64,000 nucleotides of DNA, from the NCBI GenBank assembly GCA_030533445.1, contig CM060083.1:28012666-28076665 (forward strand), given 5' to 3'. Below, piece after piece: positions 11,601-22,621 of this stretch. This DNA is from Cyprinodon diabolis (taxonomy: Eukaryota > Chordata > Actinopteri > Cyprinodontiformes > Cyprinodontidae). The notes beneath the pieces were generated by a model that worked only from the letters and a program-made list of their open reading frames with translations, searched no databases and was not told where the DNA came from. Numbering within the stretch: position 1 is the stretch's first letter; each line of letters begins with the position of its first letter. A program made the position numbers and the translations under genes.

Positions 11601-11842
11601 ACATTAGTTGAAATGGAAAATTTAATATTAAATGGTCCAGTCTGATAATTTCACAGCTATTATCAGCATTAACAGGGTGTGAAAATTGGTTATGTTCTAA
11701 CATATGAAACTTGCTCTAGGTTTGTAGGTACAGTTAATGTTCATATAGTTTTAACATTAAAGGGGTCCTAGAATGCAAAACTGAGTTTAAATTGTGATAG
11801 ATGAATAAAGATATTTCACCTGAAAGATGAATCAAGTTATTA
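8639..11842. other. AT-rich desert, little recognisable
   Basis: No gene seen. A stretch at about 9785-9820 contains GTGTATGTAAACTTCTGA, the subterminal motif of Tc1-like transposons of fish, and may be a very short remnant. TTAAAGGGGTCCTA near 11757 resembles the end of a small DNA transposon but has no visible partner. Confidence 0.4.
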
Positions 11843-12239
11843 GGAGAAGGTTCTGTGGTCAGACGAGACCGAAATTGAACTTTTTGGCCTCAACTCTACA
11901 ACTCTACAACCTCCTCCCCTCTGCCAGGAAGCTGAAAATGGGACGTGGTTGGGTCTTCCAACATGATAACGACCCGAAACACACAGCAAAGGCAACAAAG
12001 GATTGGCTCAAGAAACATCACATGAAGGTCATGGAGTGGCCCAGCCGATTGAGAATCTATGGAGGGAGCTGAAGGTCAGAGCTGCCAAGCGACAGCCCAC
12101 CAACCTTCCTGATTTAGAGAGGATCTGCAAAGAAGAGTGGGCCAAAATTCCATCTGGTGTGTGTGCTAAACGTGTGGTTAACTACAACAAACGTCTCACT
12201 GCTGTACTTGCTAACAAAGGCTTTCCCACTAAGTATTGA
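11843..12239 (+). pseudogene. Tc1-like DDE transposase fragment
   Basis: The transposase would cut and paste the element at TA sites. The first catalytic aspartate lies in [15 protein letters not shown] (from 11843). After an internal deletion the second aspartate region follows in another frame ([20 protein letters not shown], from about 11949). A further small deletion removes the residues before [10 protein letters not shown] (from about 12043), which carries the third acidic residue, a glutamate in this family. The C-terminal end runs to the stop at 12237-12239 (ANKGFPTKY). The N-terminal DNA-binding domain is missing. Three frames are needed to read it, so it is dead. Confidence 0.88.
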
Positions 12240-12456
12240 CTGTGTTTGGCTAGAGGGATCAAATACTTACTTCCCTCAATGAAATACAAATTAATTAATA
12301 TATATTCTTTAAAGTTATATTCTGGATTTTCTTTTGATATTCTGTCTCTCCATGTTAGAATACATCTACCATTAAACGTGCAGAATGATCACATCTTTAT
12401 TAGTGGGCAAACGAAGAAAATCAGCAATGGATCAAATACTTCTTGGACTCACTGTA
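11843..12456 (+). mobile_element. Tc1-like transposon, internally deleted 3' half
   Basis: Remnant of a Tc1/mariner element comprising parts of the transposase catalytic domain (11843-12239) and the 3' terminal region. The right end GGATCAAATACTTC...CACTGTA at about 12430-12456 matches the terminal repeat style of fish Tc1 elements and ends at a TA dinucleotide. GGGATCAAATACTTACTTCC at 12255-12274 is an internal direct copy of the same motif. The left terminal repeat is absent. Confidence 0.85.
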
Positions 12457-12614
12457 TTACCCAAGACAGCTTTCAAAATCTTGGACAGTTCAAAGCAGGA
12501 TTTGCTTAACTTCTTTTACTGAAATGAGGGTCTGTTCCGACTGTAAGGCCATCACAACCGCAAGATATAAGTAATACTTTGTTGCTAAGCTGTTGATAGC
12601 AATGCTAGCATATC

Positions 12615-12882
12615 TATGGTGACCAGATTTTGGGGTGGGGCCTAACTGAACCGGACCAGACATTTAAACCGAGCCAGCCGGGGACGGAGCGACCAAACCT
12701 GACCCGGTGAAGGTATGCTTCTGCCTGCCTGCCCGGTAAGGCAAGCAGGGCAGAGGGAAGTATAGGGCCGCCGGTGTCGGGTCAGGTCCGGTGCACCGGA
12801 GCTGACAGCTCAGTTCGAATGCCCGATGTGTGAAAAGTAGGACATGTCTGGGAAAAAGAGGATGCCTGGTTACCCTACCATA
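12615..12882. repeat. GC-rich insertion with inverted-looking ends
   Basis: This 268-bp stretch is GC-rich inside AT-rich DNA, with many CCGG/CCGGTG motifs. It begins TATGGTGACCAGA and ends CTGGTTACCCTACCATA, whose reverse complement starts TATGGTAGGGTAACCAG, so the ends are imperfect inverted repeats. It also contains an inner palindrome-like part (CCTGCCTGCCCGG ... GGCAAGCAGGGC). A non-autonomous DNA transposon is the likely explanation; the family is not recognised. Confidence 0.45.
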
Positions 12883-12913
12883 TGAACAATTTAGTGTTTC
12901 AGTGAATGAGTGC

Positions 12914-13090
12914 TTGCACTGGAAAACAATCTAAAAATAAGTAAACATTTCTTAAATTAAGCGTATTTAACCTTAATTTGAGTAGGTAAATGAGATAGTT
13001 TGCCAATAGAATGAGCATTTTACTCTTAAAATAAGAAAATTAGATAATATGCACTAGAAATAAGAAAATGCAATAGTCTTTCAGGTAATG
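12914..13090. repeat. AT-rich non-autonomous element fragment
   Basis: The run GCACTGGAAAAC, then AAATAAGTAAAC, TTGCCAATAGAATGAG and ACTCTTAAAATAAG resembles an interspersed DNA-transposon-like family common in teleosts, recognised by its AAATAAG repeats. The boundaries are uncertain. Confidence 0.35.
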
Positions 13091-15463
13091 CATATAGCTT
13101 TGGTATAATGATTTAGAAGATCATCAGTAATGTTAAAATTTACTGAAAACAATTATTGAGAACACAAATTACAAATAGCAATCAAGAATACTTATATGTG
13201 TAAATAGCAGAATATCAGTCTATTAAGAAACTATCATAGTCAAAGAAATTTCAGTTGGATTAAGTCTGTCTAAAATGATGAATGGTACATATCTTGGAAT
13301 CTAGTTTAGTTTGTAACACTGGGGTCAGGTCAGTAGAAACTATTAAGACTTTAAATTGAAGCCCTATACCTACGAAGTTGCCTTAGTGGTGATCAATTAC
13401 TGTATGTTTGTGAAAATATCATTTAATTTGATTTGATAAACTCTGTAACTGAAAAACTAAAGCAAAGTATTATTAGATTTTAAGTGTAAGTGTAGCTTCT
13501 CTAGTATTCCCAGCAACTGGTGTTTGTTGAAACCAAGGTAATTATAGTTGATAGGTCACATTGGTATTTTTCATTGGAGCAGACATCTGTAAAATGAGTC
13601 CTTCGCAATGCCGGGGGGGGCAGTAGTTGCCTGCGGTGAGATTTTTGTATCTTGAAATGGCAGATTGGCAAGACGGTACTGAAGCTGCAAAGATTAGTAC
13701 ATAACCAAAGATTCTGTTCCCGAGGGGGAGGCAAGAAGACACACAGATAGAGCAAAGAACTTAATGTATGTGAAAGGCATTTGGGGACTAAGCTCAAACA
13801 AGTAGGCTAAGAAAGGAACAGGGGCACCGTGTGCAAAGAGGCAGTATGATAAGCTAGAATTATAAATCAGAGGCATGTGATTGTAATATACACTGAAGCA
13901 CCACACACACACACACACACAAAAAGATAGAATAAATCAAACATTCAAAGTGTTGCCTGGAGTTAATTGATAAACAGAACTTTATTTTTTTAAGAAAATT
14001 AGCATTCTTTGTTTGGAGCAAACATTACTTTTTACATGTCAAACCTGCCAGCCTGGGATCCTGATTGACATGTTTTGGCTCTTTTTGCTAGTCACAGTTT
14101 GAGTCTTAACGTTCTCCATTAAGAAGGGCTGTAGAATACCTTCACATCATTAAATACCAGAGGCTGTCATTGTGGAAGTCGTTAATTTCACTACCTTTCT
14201 GTGTTCTTGTGTTTCATTTGTTTAAAAAAGGAGATGCGTTCGCCCTCTTTGCTTATCAATGATTTTCCCAAAGAAAATTTATTTTTGAAAATGACAAGTA
14301 TATGATTTTCTTCTGACCAGAGGAAATAGGGAGACTATAGAATAAAAAAGTGGAATCAATATGAACAAGGCTCATCTGGCTCCCCAGGTGGAGTGGAAGG
14401 AGATCCGCTACAGATCAATACTGCTGGTCGATGCCAGTGAGAGACTGCAGTGATGAAAAACTCTCTTTCTTAGGCTCCAGAAGGAAGTGGATGAATTGCA
14501 GTAGAAAACAGATTAGAGGTATATACCTATAACCTCAGCTGTTTTCTGTGAAATATATCCTTTTTCACATCCTTTTGTTTAGTTATGACACCACTTCAGT
14601 ATAATAAATTATAGTCTCTTCATTGGGCTTAAATGATGGAATGCTTCCAAGTATTTAATGATACACTGGACATTCTTTTTTTTTCAATAGTTATCTTGGA
14701 AAGCACAATATTAAGAAAATCTATTGTTGTGCTGCCTAACAGATGAAATGTGAGAACAAGCTTCTGGCTCAGCCATCTTTAAGTTATTTATTTTCACTTT
14801 CTAGGGCTAATATATCTTTTACGATAATATAACTAAAACATTTTTTTTTCACCAAAACATTATATTTTCCAGACTTTATGTTAAACTGGATTCTGTGTGC
14901 CAACTTAAAATAGATTAAGTCATTAAATTAAGAGCTGGAGATTAAAACACCTTTAATAGACTATTTTCATGCACCAATAGCTTAAGTACACCAAGTATAC
15001 CAAGCATTGGGCAGTGGTTGGTAATCCCAGTCCAGAAAGTGAAGAACCCTGCCTTGTTTTCTTTCATCCCGTTCACATAACCAGGTGATTATCTCCCATT
15101 CTGTTTTACAGCTGGATATGCAAATGGTTTGAACCAATCTTTGTGCAGGCTTTTTACTCTCTGTACATGGATTACCACCTCTGGTATTGGGTGTGTTCTT
15201 TGGCTGGAGCACATTTGCAAAAATAAACAAGGACCTTATTAGTGTTGAGAAGTACAACCATATGTTAATAAAATATGTTGGTTAACTTATCTTCTTCTTG
15301 GATTTAAAAATAAAATGTATTTATTTGTTTTTAAATGTAATGATTTACTCTTTGAAAGAATTAAAGCCCCAGCATGCCTTGCATATCAAACCTCAGTCCA
15401 ACTATTCCATGCATTAAGGTGTTCCTTGGGAAGTCTTTATTATCATATTATAATCCTTTTATC
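13091..15463. other. AT-rich DNA without recognised genes
   Basis: No coding signal. It includes the (AC)n run at 13902-13920. The stretch 14040-14330 has higher sequence complexity than its surroundings and could be a conserved non-coding element, but nothing in the sequence proves it. Confidence 0.4.
13902..13920. repeat. (CA)n microsatellite
   Basis: About nine uninterrupted CA units followed by an A run. Confidence 0.9.
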
Positions 15464-16070
15464 AGAGGTGTAAGTACATGTATTTATGTTTATCACTCAA
15501 GTAGAAATGTAACTCCTACTGTTTAAAACACTTTTGTAGATGTTAGAAGATCAACTTAAACATTTTAATCAAGTAAAAGCACCTGTTTTATAACTACTTA
15601 AAGTATAGAATTAAAAGTAATGCAGGAAAAAAAATGTTAATGACAGAACTTTTAACACTTATACTGCACTTCCCTACAGGAACATTTTCTACAATTCCAG
15701 ATGTTGACTTCCTTATGCTTAATTTTCTTACTTTTTTATCATATGGCAACAATATCAAATTTAACTTTGCATCCTCTTGAAAAACTATTTTGGTATGTGA
15801 TGAACAACTTGGTGCAGTACCAAGTCCAGCCACAAAGTAATCAATTGTCTTGATGAAACAAATTATTTTGATGATTATTTTGATGGTTTTTAATTTTTTT
15901 TTTAATTCCAGCAGGCCATAATGAAAATGAGCTTAAATAAAACAAAACAAAGAAGCCTATTTTTAAAATGCAAGGAGAAGAAAGTGGATATATCTGCAAA
16001 AAAAAAGAGGAAGGAGTAGCAGTAAAAAGTATAGATGGCAAACATTTCTACTTAAGTATTTCTACTATGT
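15464..16070. repeat. Degenerate DNA-transposon-like repeat with CTTAAGTA/ACTCAAGTA ends
   Basis: The left end has AGAGGTGTAAGTACATG and ACTCAAGTAGAAATGTAACT; the right end has TTTCTACTTAAGTATTTCTA. Similar (A)CTTAAGTAAAAGTA-rich ends mark a family of short DNA elements frequent in teleost genomes. The interior is low-complexity and uninformative. Confidence 0.35.
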
Positions 16071-16414
16071 CACCTGACCCCCTTTCCTTTTATCCAGAAT
16101 GTATTTATCTAATAAGGTGAAATGTAAAGTCATTTGATTGGCATATTTCCTCAACCTTGTAAATAGCCTGTAAGAACTGAAAATCTTCTTGGTATTTTTT
16201 TTTTAGATTCTGAGAATAAGAACACTTCTAACTTAATTAAAAACTAAAGGGTAACATGTCTAGTAAGAGCTGCCATTAAAAAAGTGAGAAAATAAAAACA
16301 CATCACACAAAAATAAGACTAAGAAACTGCAAAAACTGTATCCAAGACCATTTAAAATGATTTCTTCATTCTGTTAACACACCCCTTAGCAACATGGAAA
16401 TTGGAAGCCATGAT

Positions 16415-16773
16415 CATCCATCCATCCATCTTCTGCAGCTTATTCCATTATTATAGTGATGGGGCTGATGCCTATCTCTGGCAGTGTATGGGCAAGAGGC
16501 GGGGTACCCCCTGTACAGGTCTCCAGTCTGTGACATGAAAACACAGAGACATACAACCAGGCACTGACACAGTGCCACCTAAAGAAAATATACAGAAGCC
16601 ATATAACCTAATATACATGCTTCTGCACTGTGGGAGGAAGCCCGGAGAGAGCTCACAGATGCACTGGGAGAACATGTAAACTCTATCCAGAAAGACCCCA
16701 TGCTCTGAATCAAACCCAGAACCTTCTTGCTGCAAGGAAACAATGCTACAAACTGCACCACTGTGCAGCATCC
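16415..16773 (-). repeat. tRNA-derived fish SINE, copy A (V-SINE-like)
   Basis: Read on the minus strand it shows the SINE order: head with a degenerate box B (GGGTTTGATTC, complement of about 16709-16719), body with TCTCCGGGC and CCTCCCACAGTGC, then TAGGTTATATGG, GTACCCCGCCTCTTGCCC, and a (GGAT)n-type tail at 16415-16432. It is about 360 bp and nearly full length, though many substitutions show that it is old. The family name is my best judgement; the architecture is clear. Confidence 0.75.
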
Positions 16774-18332
16774 ACCATAATCATTTAAACTGAAAATAGC
16801 ATTTCTTTGAAACATAAAATGTTGTACAAACAACATTTATGTACCTCAATATTTCAGAACTCTAGAATTGATCATACATATTTGTTTTACTCAGCGATAA
16901 AATAATACACGTTTCTTTATATTTGGAATAAACTCTACAATAAAGAACAATAAGTTTGGCCACTGTTAATAACTTATACTTTTTCTGTCTATTCTTCATG
17001 CTTGTAATGTAACAAATTAAATAACACAATTTCTATTTTTAGTTATTTGCTTAAGTTAAGTTTAGAATAAACAGAAAAATATTACCGAACATGAATTAAT
17101 AACTTTTCATTGATTTATTTGACTTCTGGGCACTAATTCCTAGTGCATTTTTCAGTGAAATAGTGCAGAAATGACAGAGATTCTGGAGAAAAATTGAACA
17201 GTCAATTTCCAATTGAATGTGCCCTGGAAAATCCATGGGGGTCAAACTCAATTTTTCCAAGACAGACTGCATTGAAATGCACTAGTTACGACATGAAAGA
17301 CCAACATGCCACATGGGAAAGAGCTACTTCTTTACGGGGGGAGAAATTTATTTTCTTTTCATACACAAATCTATTGCACTTTGTCCTCCGGCGTTTTCTC
17401 TTGCAAAATGATGAGATCATTTTTGGTATCATTTACAGAAATATGAACTGCAAGTTTTATAAAACTGTGGTAATGAGCACAATACCACATTCCTGCTATT
17501 CACCATAGCAGCCTTTCTTCCTGAGTACCTCATCTTTGTCGAACAAATTGCTCATCTCTCTCGTTTAATTATACGCTAAAGTGCCATATCTACTCTTCTC
17601 CAGCATGGTTCGATTACAAGTGTCATGAATTTTAATGGACAAACCGTGCTGCTATCAATCATTAGTTTGCTCATGTTTGAGCTGTTAGCAAGTGACTTTT
17701 AAGCAATTGTTTCCTGTCCTGTAAACTCAAGTTAATTTTCTTAGCATCTGCTGAATGACAACATTTTTTTCCATCATGCATTTAGTTGTAGATGTTTGCT
17801 GTAATTAAAATTCAGAGTAACAAATATGTGTTAAAAAGCAATTTTCCAACACTAAGAAATTGTCTCTCTGCTAATTAATAAGCTGGAACAGAGCAATTTT
17901 TGGTTATGTGTAGGGAAAATCAGTTTTTCTTTTTTGTTACTGGCCTGTTATATTCTTTCTTGATTTGATTTTGCAGTCATATAGATGTTAATGAATAGAA
18001 ATGTTCTGGTAAGTCTTTTAATGAATTCAGTGTACACAAAAAAGGCTAATACACATCCTGTGGTTTATGCATTTTATACTTTTGTCAATACTCTAGGGTT
18101 TTTGCTGATCTTTATTCATATCAAACCAGAAAAGAAGCACATCTTACTTTAAATGTAACAATCAATTTTAAAAAGTGATGACATTGGTAATATTGATAAT
18201 AAATATGGGTTATATTGCACTTTACACAGGTATCCCAATGTTCTAAACATAATACATAAATAAAAAAACAGATAAATTTAGTTGGTTGTTTTAATTTTAT
18301 TTTTATTAATTTTATTTTATTTAATAAAAACT
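16774..18332. other. AT-rich DNA, possible conserved non-coding stretch
   Basis: No gene recognised. About 17520-17900 is non-repetitive and rich in TAAT/ATTA homeodomain-type cores (for example TCTGCTAATTAATAAGCTGG), with a texture like vertebrate developmental enhancers in gene deserts. That reading is inference only. Confidence 0.3.
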
Positions 18333-18554
18333 GTCCATCCATCGTTTTTCCGTTACGCTTATCCATAGCAAGGTTGTGAGGGATGCTGATACCTTTCTCC
18401 AGCTGTCTACGGGTGAGAGCCTGGACACTTCGTCAGTCCCTCGCAGGGCAACACAGAGACAAACAGGACAGACAACCATTTATGCACACACTCACACACC
18501 CGGAACCTTCTTGCTGCAAGGCAGCAGTGCTAGTCACTGCACCACAAGCAGCCC
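18333..18554 (-). repeat. SINE copy B, internally deleted
   Basis: Same family and orientation as copy A. It keeps the tail (GTCCATCCATCG), the part equivalent to GTCAGTCCCTCGCAGGGC, and the head (GGAACCTTCTTGCTGCAAGG, then CACTGCACCACAAGCAGC). The central body is missing between CACACACCCGG and the head. Confidence 0.7.
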
Positions 18555-18909
18555 TAACAAAACTTATATGAATCAAAAAACAAAGACAAATTGTCTTTGT
18601 ACGCTCCTTGACTAAATGGTGTATGCTACAGAACAAGTTCAAGTCATTGGGTGGAGCTAAAGGAATCTCAATGGTTTTAACCCCATACTATCGGGTTCAA
18701 CTATAACCAAGTTTAATCCAATCAGCAGTAACTTCCCCATCAAATGATCACACTCAACACTTTTCCTGGTGAACAGCTTACTGGGCTAAAAACTGGGCTA
18801 ATAACTTTGGGTAGATTTTCTTTTTTCTTTTTGTGAAATAGGAAAAGGAAAATGTGTCCTGGAACTGATGTTGTTAAAAACAAATCATATTATTTAATAA
18901 TATATATTA

Positions 18910-19184
18910 TGTATTATTCCCAATGCAGCTGTATGCAAAAAGCTAGCTTCCAGGTTGTAGCTTCTGATTAAGTAAATGACTGAAGGGGTATTTCCACCTC
19001 TTTTGGTCTTTTTCTTGATCTAGTGTAAAGCTATAGTTGAGACACTTAAACCTGGAATATATTATTCTACATTAAGAGAAGAATATTTTGCACTAATTTT
19101 AGGATGTTCGAAACCTTTATCTAACTTGTGAAATTTAATAAAGTTTCTTTAATGGACTGTTTTTACATCTGAGTCAAATTAAAC
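18910..19184 (+). repeat. Dispersed repeat, copy 2 (partner at 5490-5760)
   Basis: Shares TATTCC(C/T)AATGCAGCT near 18914 and GAAACCTTTATCTAA near 19110 with copy 1, plus TTTAATAAAG and a related 3' end (ACATCTGAGTCAAATTAA). It abuts SINE copy C directly. Confidence 0.5.
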
Positions 19185-19211
19185 CATCCATCCATCCATC
19201 CATCCATCCAT

Positions 19212-19247
<36 letters not shown>

Positions 19248-19313
19248 CCATCCATCCATCCATCCATCCATCCATCCATCCATCCATCCATCCATCCATC
19301 CATCCATCCATCC
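19185..19313. repeat. Expanded (CATC)n microsatellite, SINE tail
   Basis: About 129 bp of CATC units with a single CGTC interruption near 19236. It lies at the tail of SINE copy C, so it probably expanded from the SINE (GGAT)n tail. Confidence 0.95.
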
Positions 19314-19427
19314 TCTCTCCCTAGCTCCTTTTGGGTTCCGCTGGGGGCGATGCCTGTCCTGCCATTTATGTTTAATGGGCAAAAGGCATGGTAAACCCTG
19401 GATAGGTTGCTAGTCTGTCGCAGAGAA
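19314..19427 (-). repeat. SINE copy C, 5'-truncated
   Basis: Only the tail-proximal part remains (CTGGGGGCGATGCCTGTCCT, AATGGGCAAAAGGCATGGTA, CCTGGATAGGTTGCTAGTC), in the same orientation as copies A and B. The tRNA-derived head is absent. Confidence 0.7.
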
Positions 19428-22013
19428 TAAAACTAGTCCAATTTAAATCTACTAATCTCTATTAGTATTATTGTAATAATTTTCGGTGCATATAAAGATC
19501 ATGTTTTGAAGATAGCTTAGCTAAAAATTCTGAGTTTGGTTGAAACAACCAGGGACTGAAGCTGGTTGCAATTGAAGCTCCATCAGCACCAGCTATCTCT
19601 GGCCAGTGGCTCTGCAGCGAGCACTCTCTCCTGACACTCAGAGAATGAGCCATAGTCAGATTTACAGTACGATTCTGCTCTAAAGCTACTTCTTTTACTT
19701 TCACCTCCCCTTGTCCCTTTATAGGCTCTGTGATGATTGTTTTCTGGTGGCAATAACATAATATTTAAGTCCACTCATGGTGAGGTTTGATATAGTTGCA
19801 GAAAGATTTTCTTCCCAGTTATTTCTAACAGTCACAACGCGTTCACCTGCGTATAGACTCTCCCCATTATGTGTCTGTAAATTTTTATGGAAGAGTGTTT
19901 TTTACCTTTTTTCGCCCCTTGCTCATTTCCTGCAACTACACATACTTCAGATTTAAATAAGTTATGCTTTTTTCACATTAACCTATAGAGGCAATTGGAG
20001 AATATGTGACCACACTTGGTCCATAGTTGCTGCGTCACTGACTTTTATGCCCTGGTTGTGAATTACATCTAATGCAGATTATGAGAGTTTTACAGCTGGT
20101 GTGCTGCAACATGTATAAACTCTTTACAAGACATAAATTAGTGTTTGAATAAAAAAGAAATACATGGCTTTCGTGGCAAGTGAGACTGAAATCATAAGAA
20201 AGATATTGATTTAAATTAACCTCTGATTTTCAACAAACCACATTTATCGGAAATCTAATTAAATACAGATGAATGAACAAACAAACATAAAAAAAGCAAA
20301 TACAAATATTTTGGCACAATGATACGATTTAATGTTACTGAAAGATATCAACTATTGAAAACCAATTGTTTTGTTGTTTTTGATTAAACAGATTGGTTTT
20401 AAGTTAACCCATAGATGGCATGTGAAACATTTTATCCAGGGTTCAGCATACTTAAAACAATGAGGCATATATGCTTTAGTTTTTTTTCTTCATTTCTGGG
20501 AAAAAAAAAAAATCCAATGCTCAATGCTTTAGTATCACAGCCATCAAAGGCTCATTCTACAAATGAGCTTATTGAACATTCTAATTTTTTTAAACCTGTA
20601 ATCAGAAAAAAATTACTTTACTCAACCTTGGTTTAGTAACATTCAGTAACATTGGAGCTACCCTGGATGGGAGCAGGTTTTCTTCAATAAAATCAAAGTG
20701 TCCTCTGGCACCATCATTAAAACATCCTTTACAGCATTACACAGACATCTTTAACAGGCATTTAACAGAACTTGATATTGGTGACAGCGTTGATATGTGT
20801 GATAACAGCATTATAGAATACCACTGCACAGTCTAAAAGTGGCTTTCTGTGTAATGTAAGACAGAATCAAAATGAGGAGGAACCCCATGAGGTGATGCAC
20901 ACGTCCTACCTGTTTTAACAATGTTTTTATACTTCATCTTCACCTGTTGCCAGGTGATTTCACGTAAATAGCATTCATCAATAATGGTAGGCCATATTAA
21001 TATTTTATCGGTTTGTCTGAATATGTATTTCTGATATCTGAAATGCATTTTTTCCTTGTCAGAATGACCATTAAAAAAAGACATCCTTCATAACTAAAAT
21101 AAACATTCTGGATGTCTAAAAATGAATTTCAGATCACCATATTCCTATTGTTACTGGTCAAAAATGGTATTATTTTCACCAGGAAGAATTGTATTTCAGA
21201 TATCATTCAAGCTGATACATGTCAAAACAGCAACTTAAAATATGTAAAATGTTTAAATATATAAAACTTAGTTCTTACTCTAACAGTGGAGTTGTAAAAA
21301 TGAAAAATCAAAGTCTAAGATTCAATGTGAAAGATGGTCAGGCTCTATAATCTAGCTGCGTATTGCCACAATCTAGCTTTCTGGCAGTTCAGCGGTACTG
21401 CCATCAGAAGGTATCAAGGATTTATCTCTGCTTGTTGCACTGGGTGCTGGGATTCTGTTTAGGTTTAAAAAGGAATTTGAAGACACTATCAGGAACCGTG
21501 CTCAGTGTATATAGTCTTATTTATCATGATCTAATGGTCTCTGGTCATTATTGTATGGAAATATAAACTGACTATCCGTCTTTAAAGCCCTTAAAAGTGC
21601 CAGACTGAACATGGTCAAAGATGGTCTCTCCATCATTAGCTAGATGGCTAGCTGGCTGTAAGAGGTCTGTCACACTTATTCTTTGCTAATAAGAAAGAGA
21701 AATGATTTCAAGTCATAAAATGCACAAACATATATTACTTGGAAAATAAAATACCCCTCATAAATGCCACTGAGGTTTCACTGTTTTAAAGTATTTGGCA
21801 TTCTGTAAGGCACTTTTTTTGAAAACTAAAAGAAAAAAGCTGTCTAACTTTATGTTTTTGCTTGTGTTGTAAAAAAAAAAATGCCCCATAAGAAATAATT
21901 ACTAATGATTATGTCACTTTTCCCACATATTGACACATCCTGAAACATACAGCATTGTGTTTTCATTTAAATGATAAGTTCTATATTATGACATTTTGTT
22001 CAATATTATTGTT
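19428..22013. other. AT-rich DNA, nothing recognised
   Basis: Only short chance frames. I see no repeat family, exon or RNA gene here that I can support. Confidence 0.5.
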
Positions 22014-22530
22014 TTAAAGCTACAGTGTGTAATTTTTAGCGACATCTAACGTCCAGACTGCAGACCGCAGCAACATGAACATCTCCCCCCCACCGCTTCT
22101 GCCCCCCAACAGTACGGCGAGCGTTACGGGACAAAATGTCTTCCACGACGTCTGCATCACCTACCTTCTCAAGTGATGAGGTTTGTTTACATAGATAATT
22201 TTACAGATAGTATTCTCAGGCATAATACTGCCATCTATTGTTCAGTACCGTCTCAGTTCATCTCTCTCAACTTGCCGTAGTTACTTTCGAGCGTAATGGG
22301 CGATCTCGCAATCGCTAGTTTGTTGGCTCTGCGCTGCCGTAGCGCAAAGATGTCTGCCTCCATGGCTGCGAGACCCGCTCCTATATAATTATAAATAACG
22401 AATTCTAAGGCAACGCAAATATTAAGGTTAAGAGGCTGAGCTCTTAGATGATGATAAATAACTTAGTTATGTATAATATATTAGATTTCTGACTGTATAT
22501 CCCTGTAATTACTACACACTGTAGCTTTAA
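22014..22530. mobile_element. MITE with 18-bp terminal inverted repeats
   Basis: TTAAAGCTACAGTGTGTA at 22014-22031 is the exact reverse complement of 22513-22530. The 517-bp interior is non-coding and CpG-richer than the flanks. The CTACAGTGTGTA end is recognisable from a widespread family of short teleost elements. TTAA stands at both outer edges, which could be part of the repeat or a TTAA target duplication, so superfamily assignment stays open. Confidence 0.82.
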
Positions 22531-22566
22531 TAACATTATAATTAGAAATCATAATACTTTTGCTAC

Positions 22567-22621
22567 CCCTCGTGACGCCAGCATGAATAAAGCGTGATGG
22601 AAAATGGATGGATGAATGAAT
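22567..22621 (+). repeat. SINE tail fragment
   Basis: A short remnant reading CGTGACGCCAGCATGAATAA, AGCGTGATGG and ATGGATGGATGAATG, equivalent to the last 50-60 bp of the V-SINE-like family on the plus strand. The rest is absent, and the MITE ends only 36 bp upstream. Confidence 0.5.

Noticed and set aside
19179..19382. Open frame of repeated MDGWMDGW residues
   Set aside because: It is simply the translation of the (CATC)n microsatellite and SINE tail.
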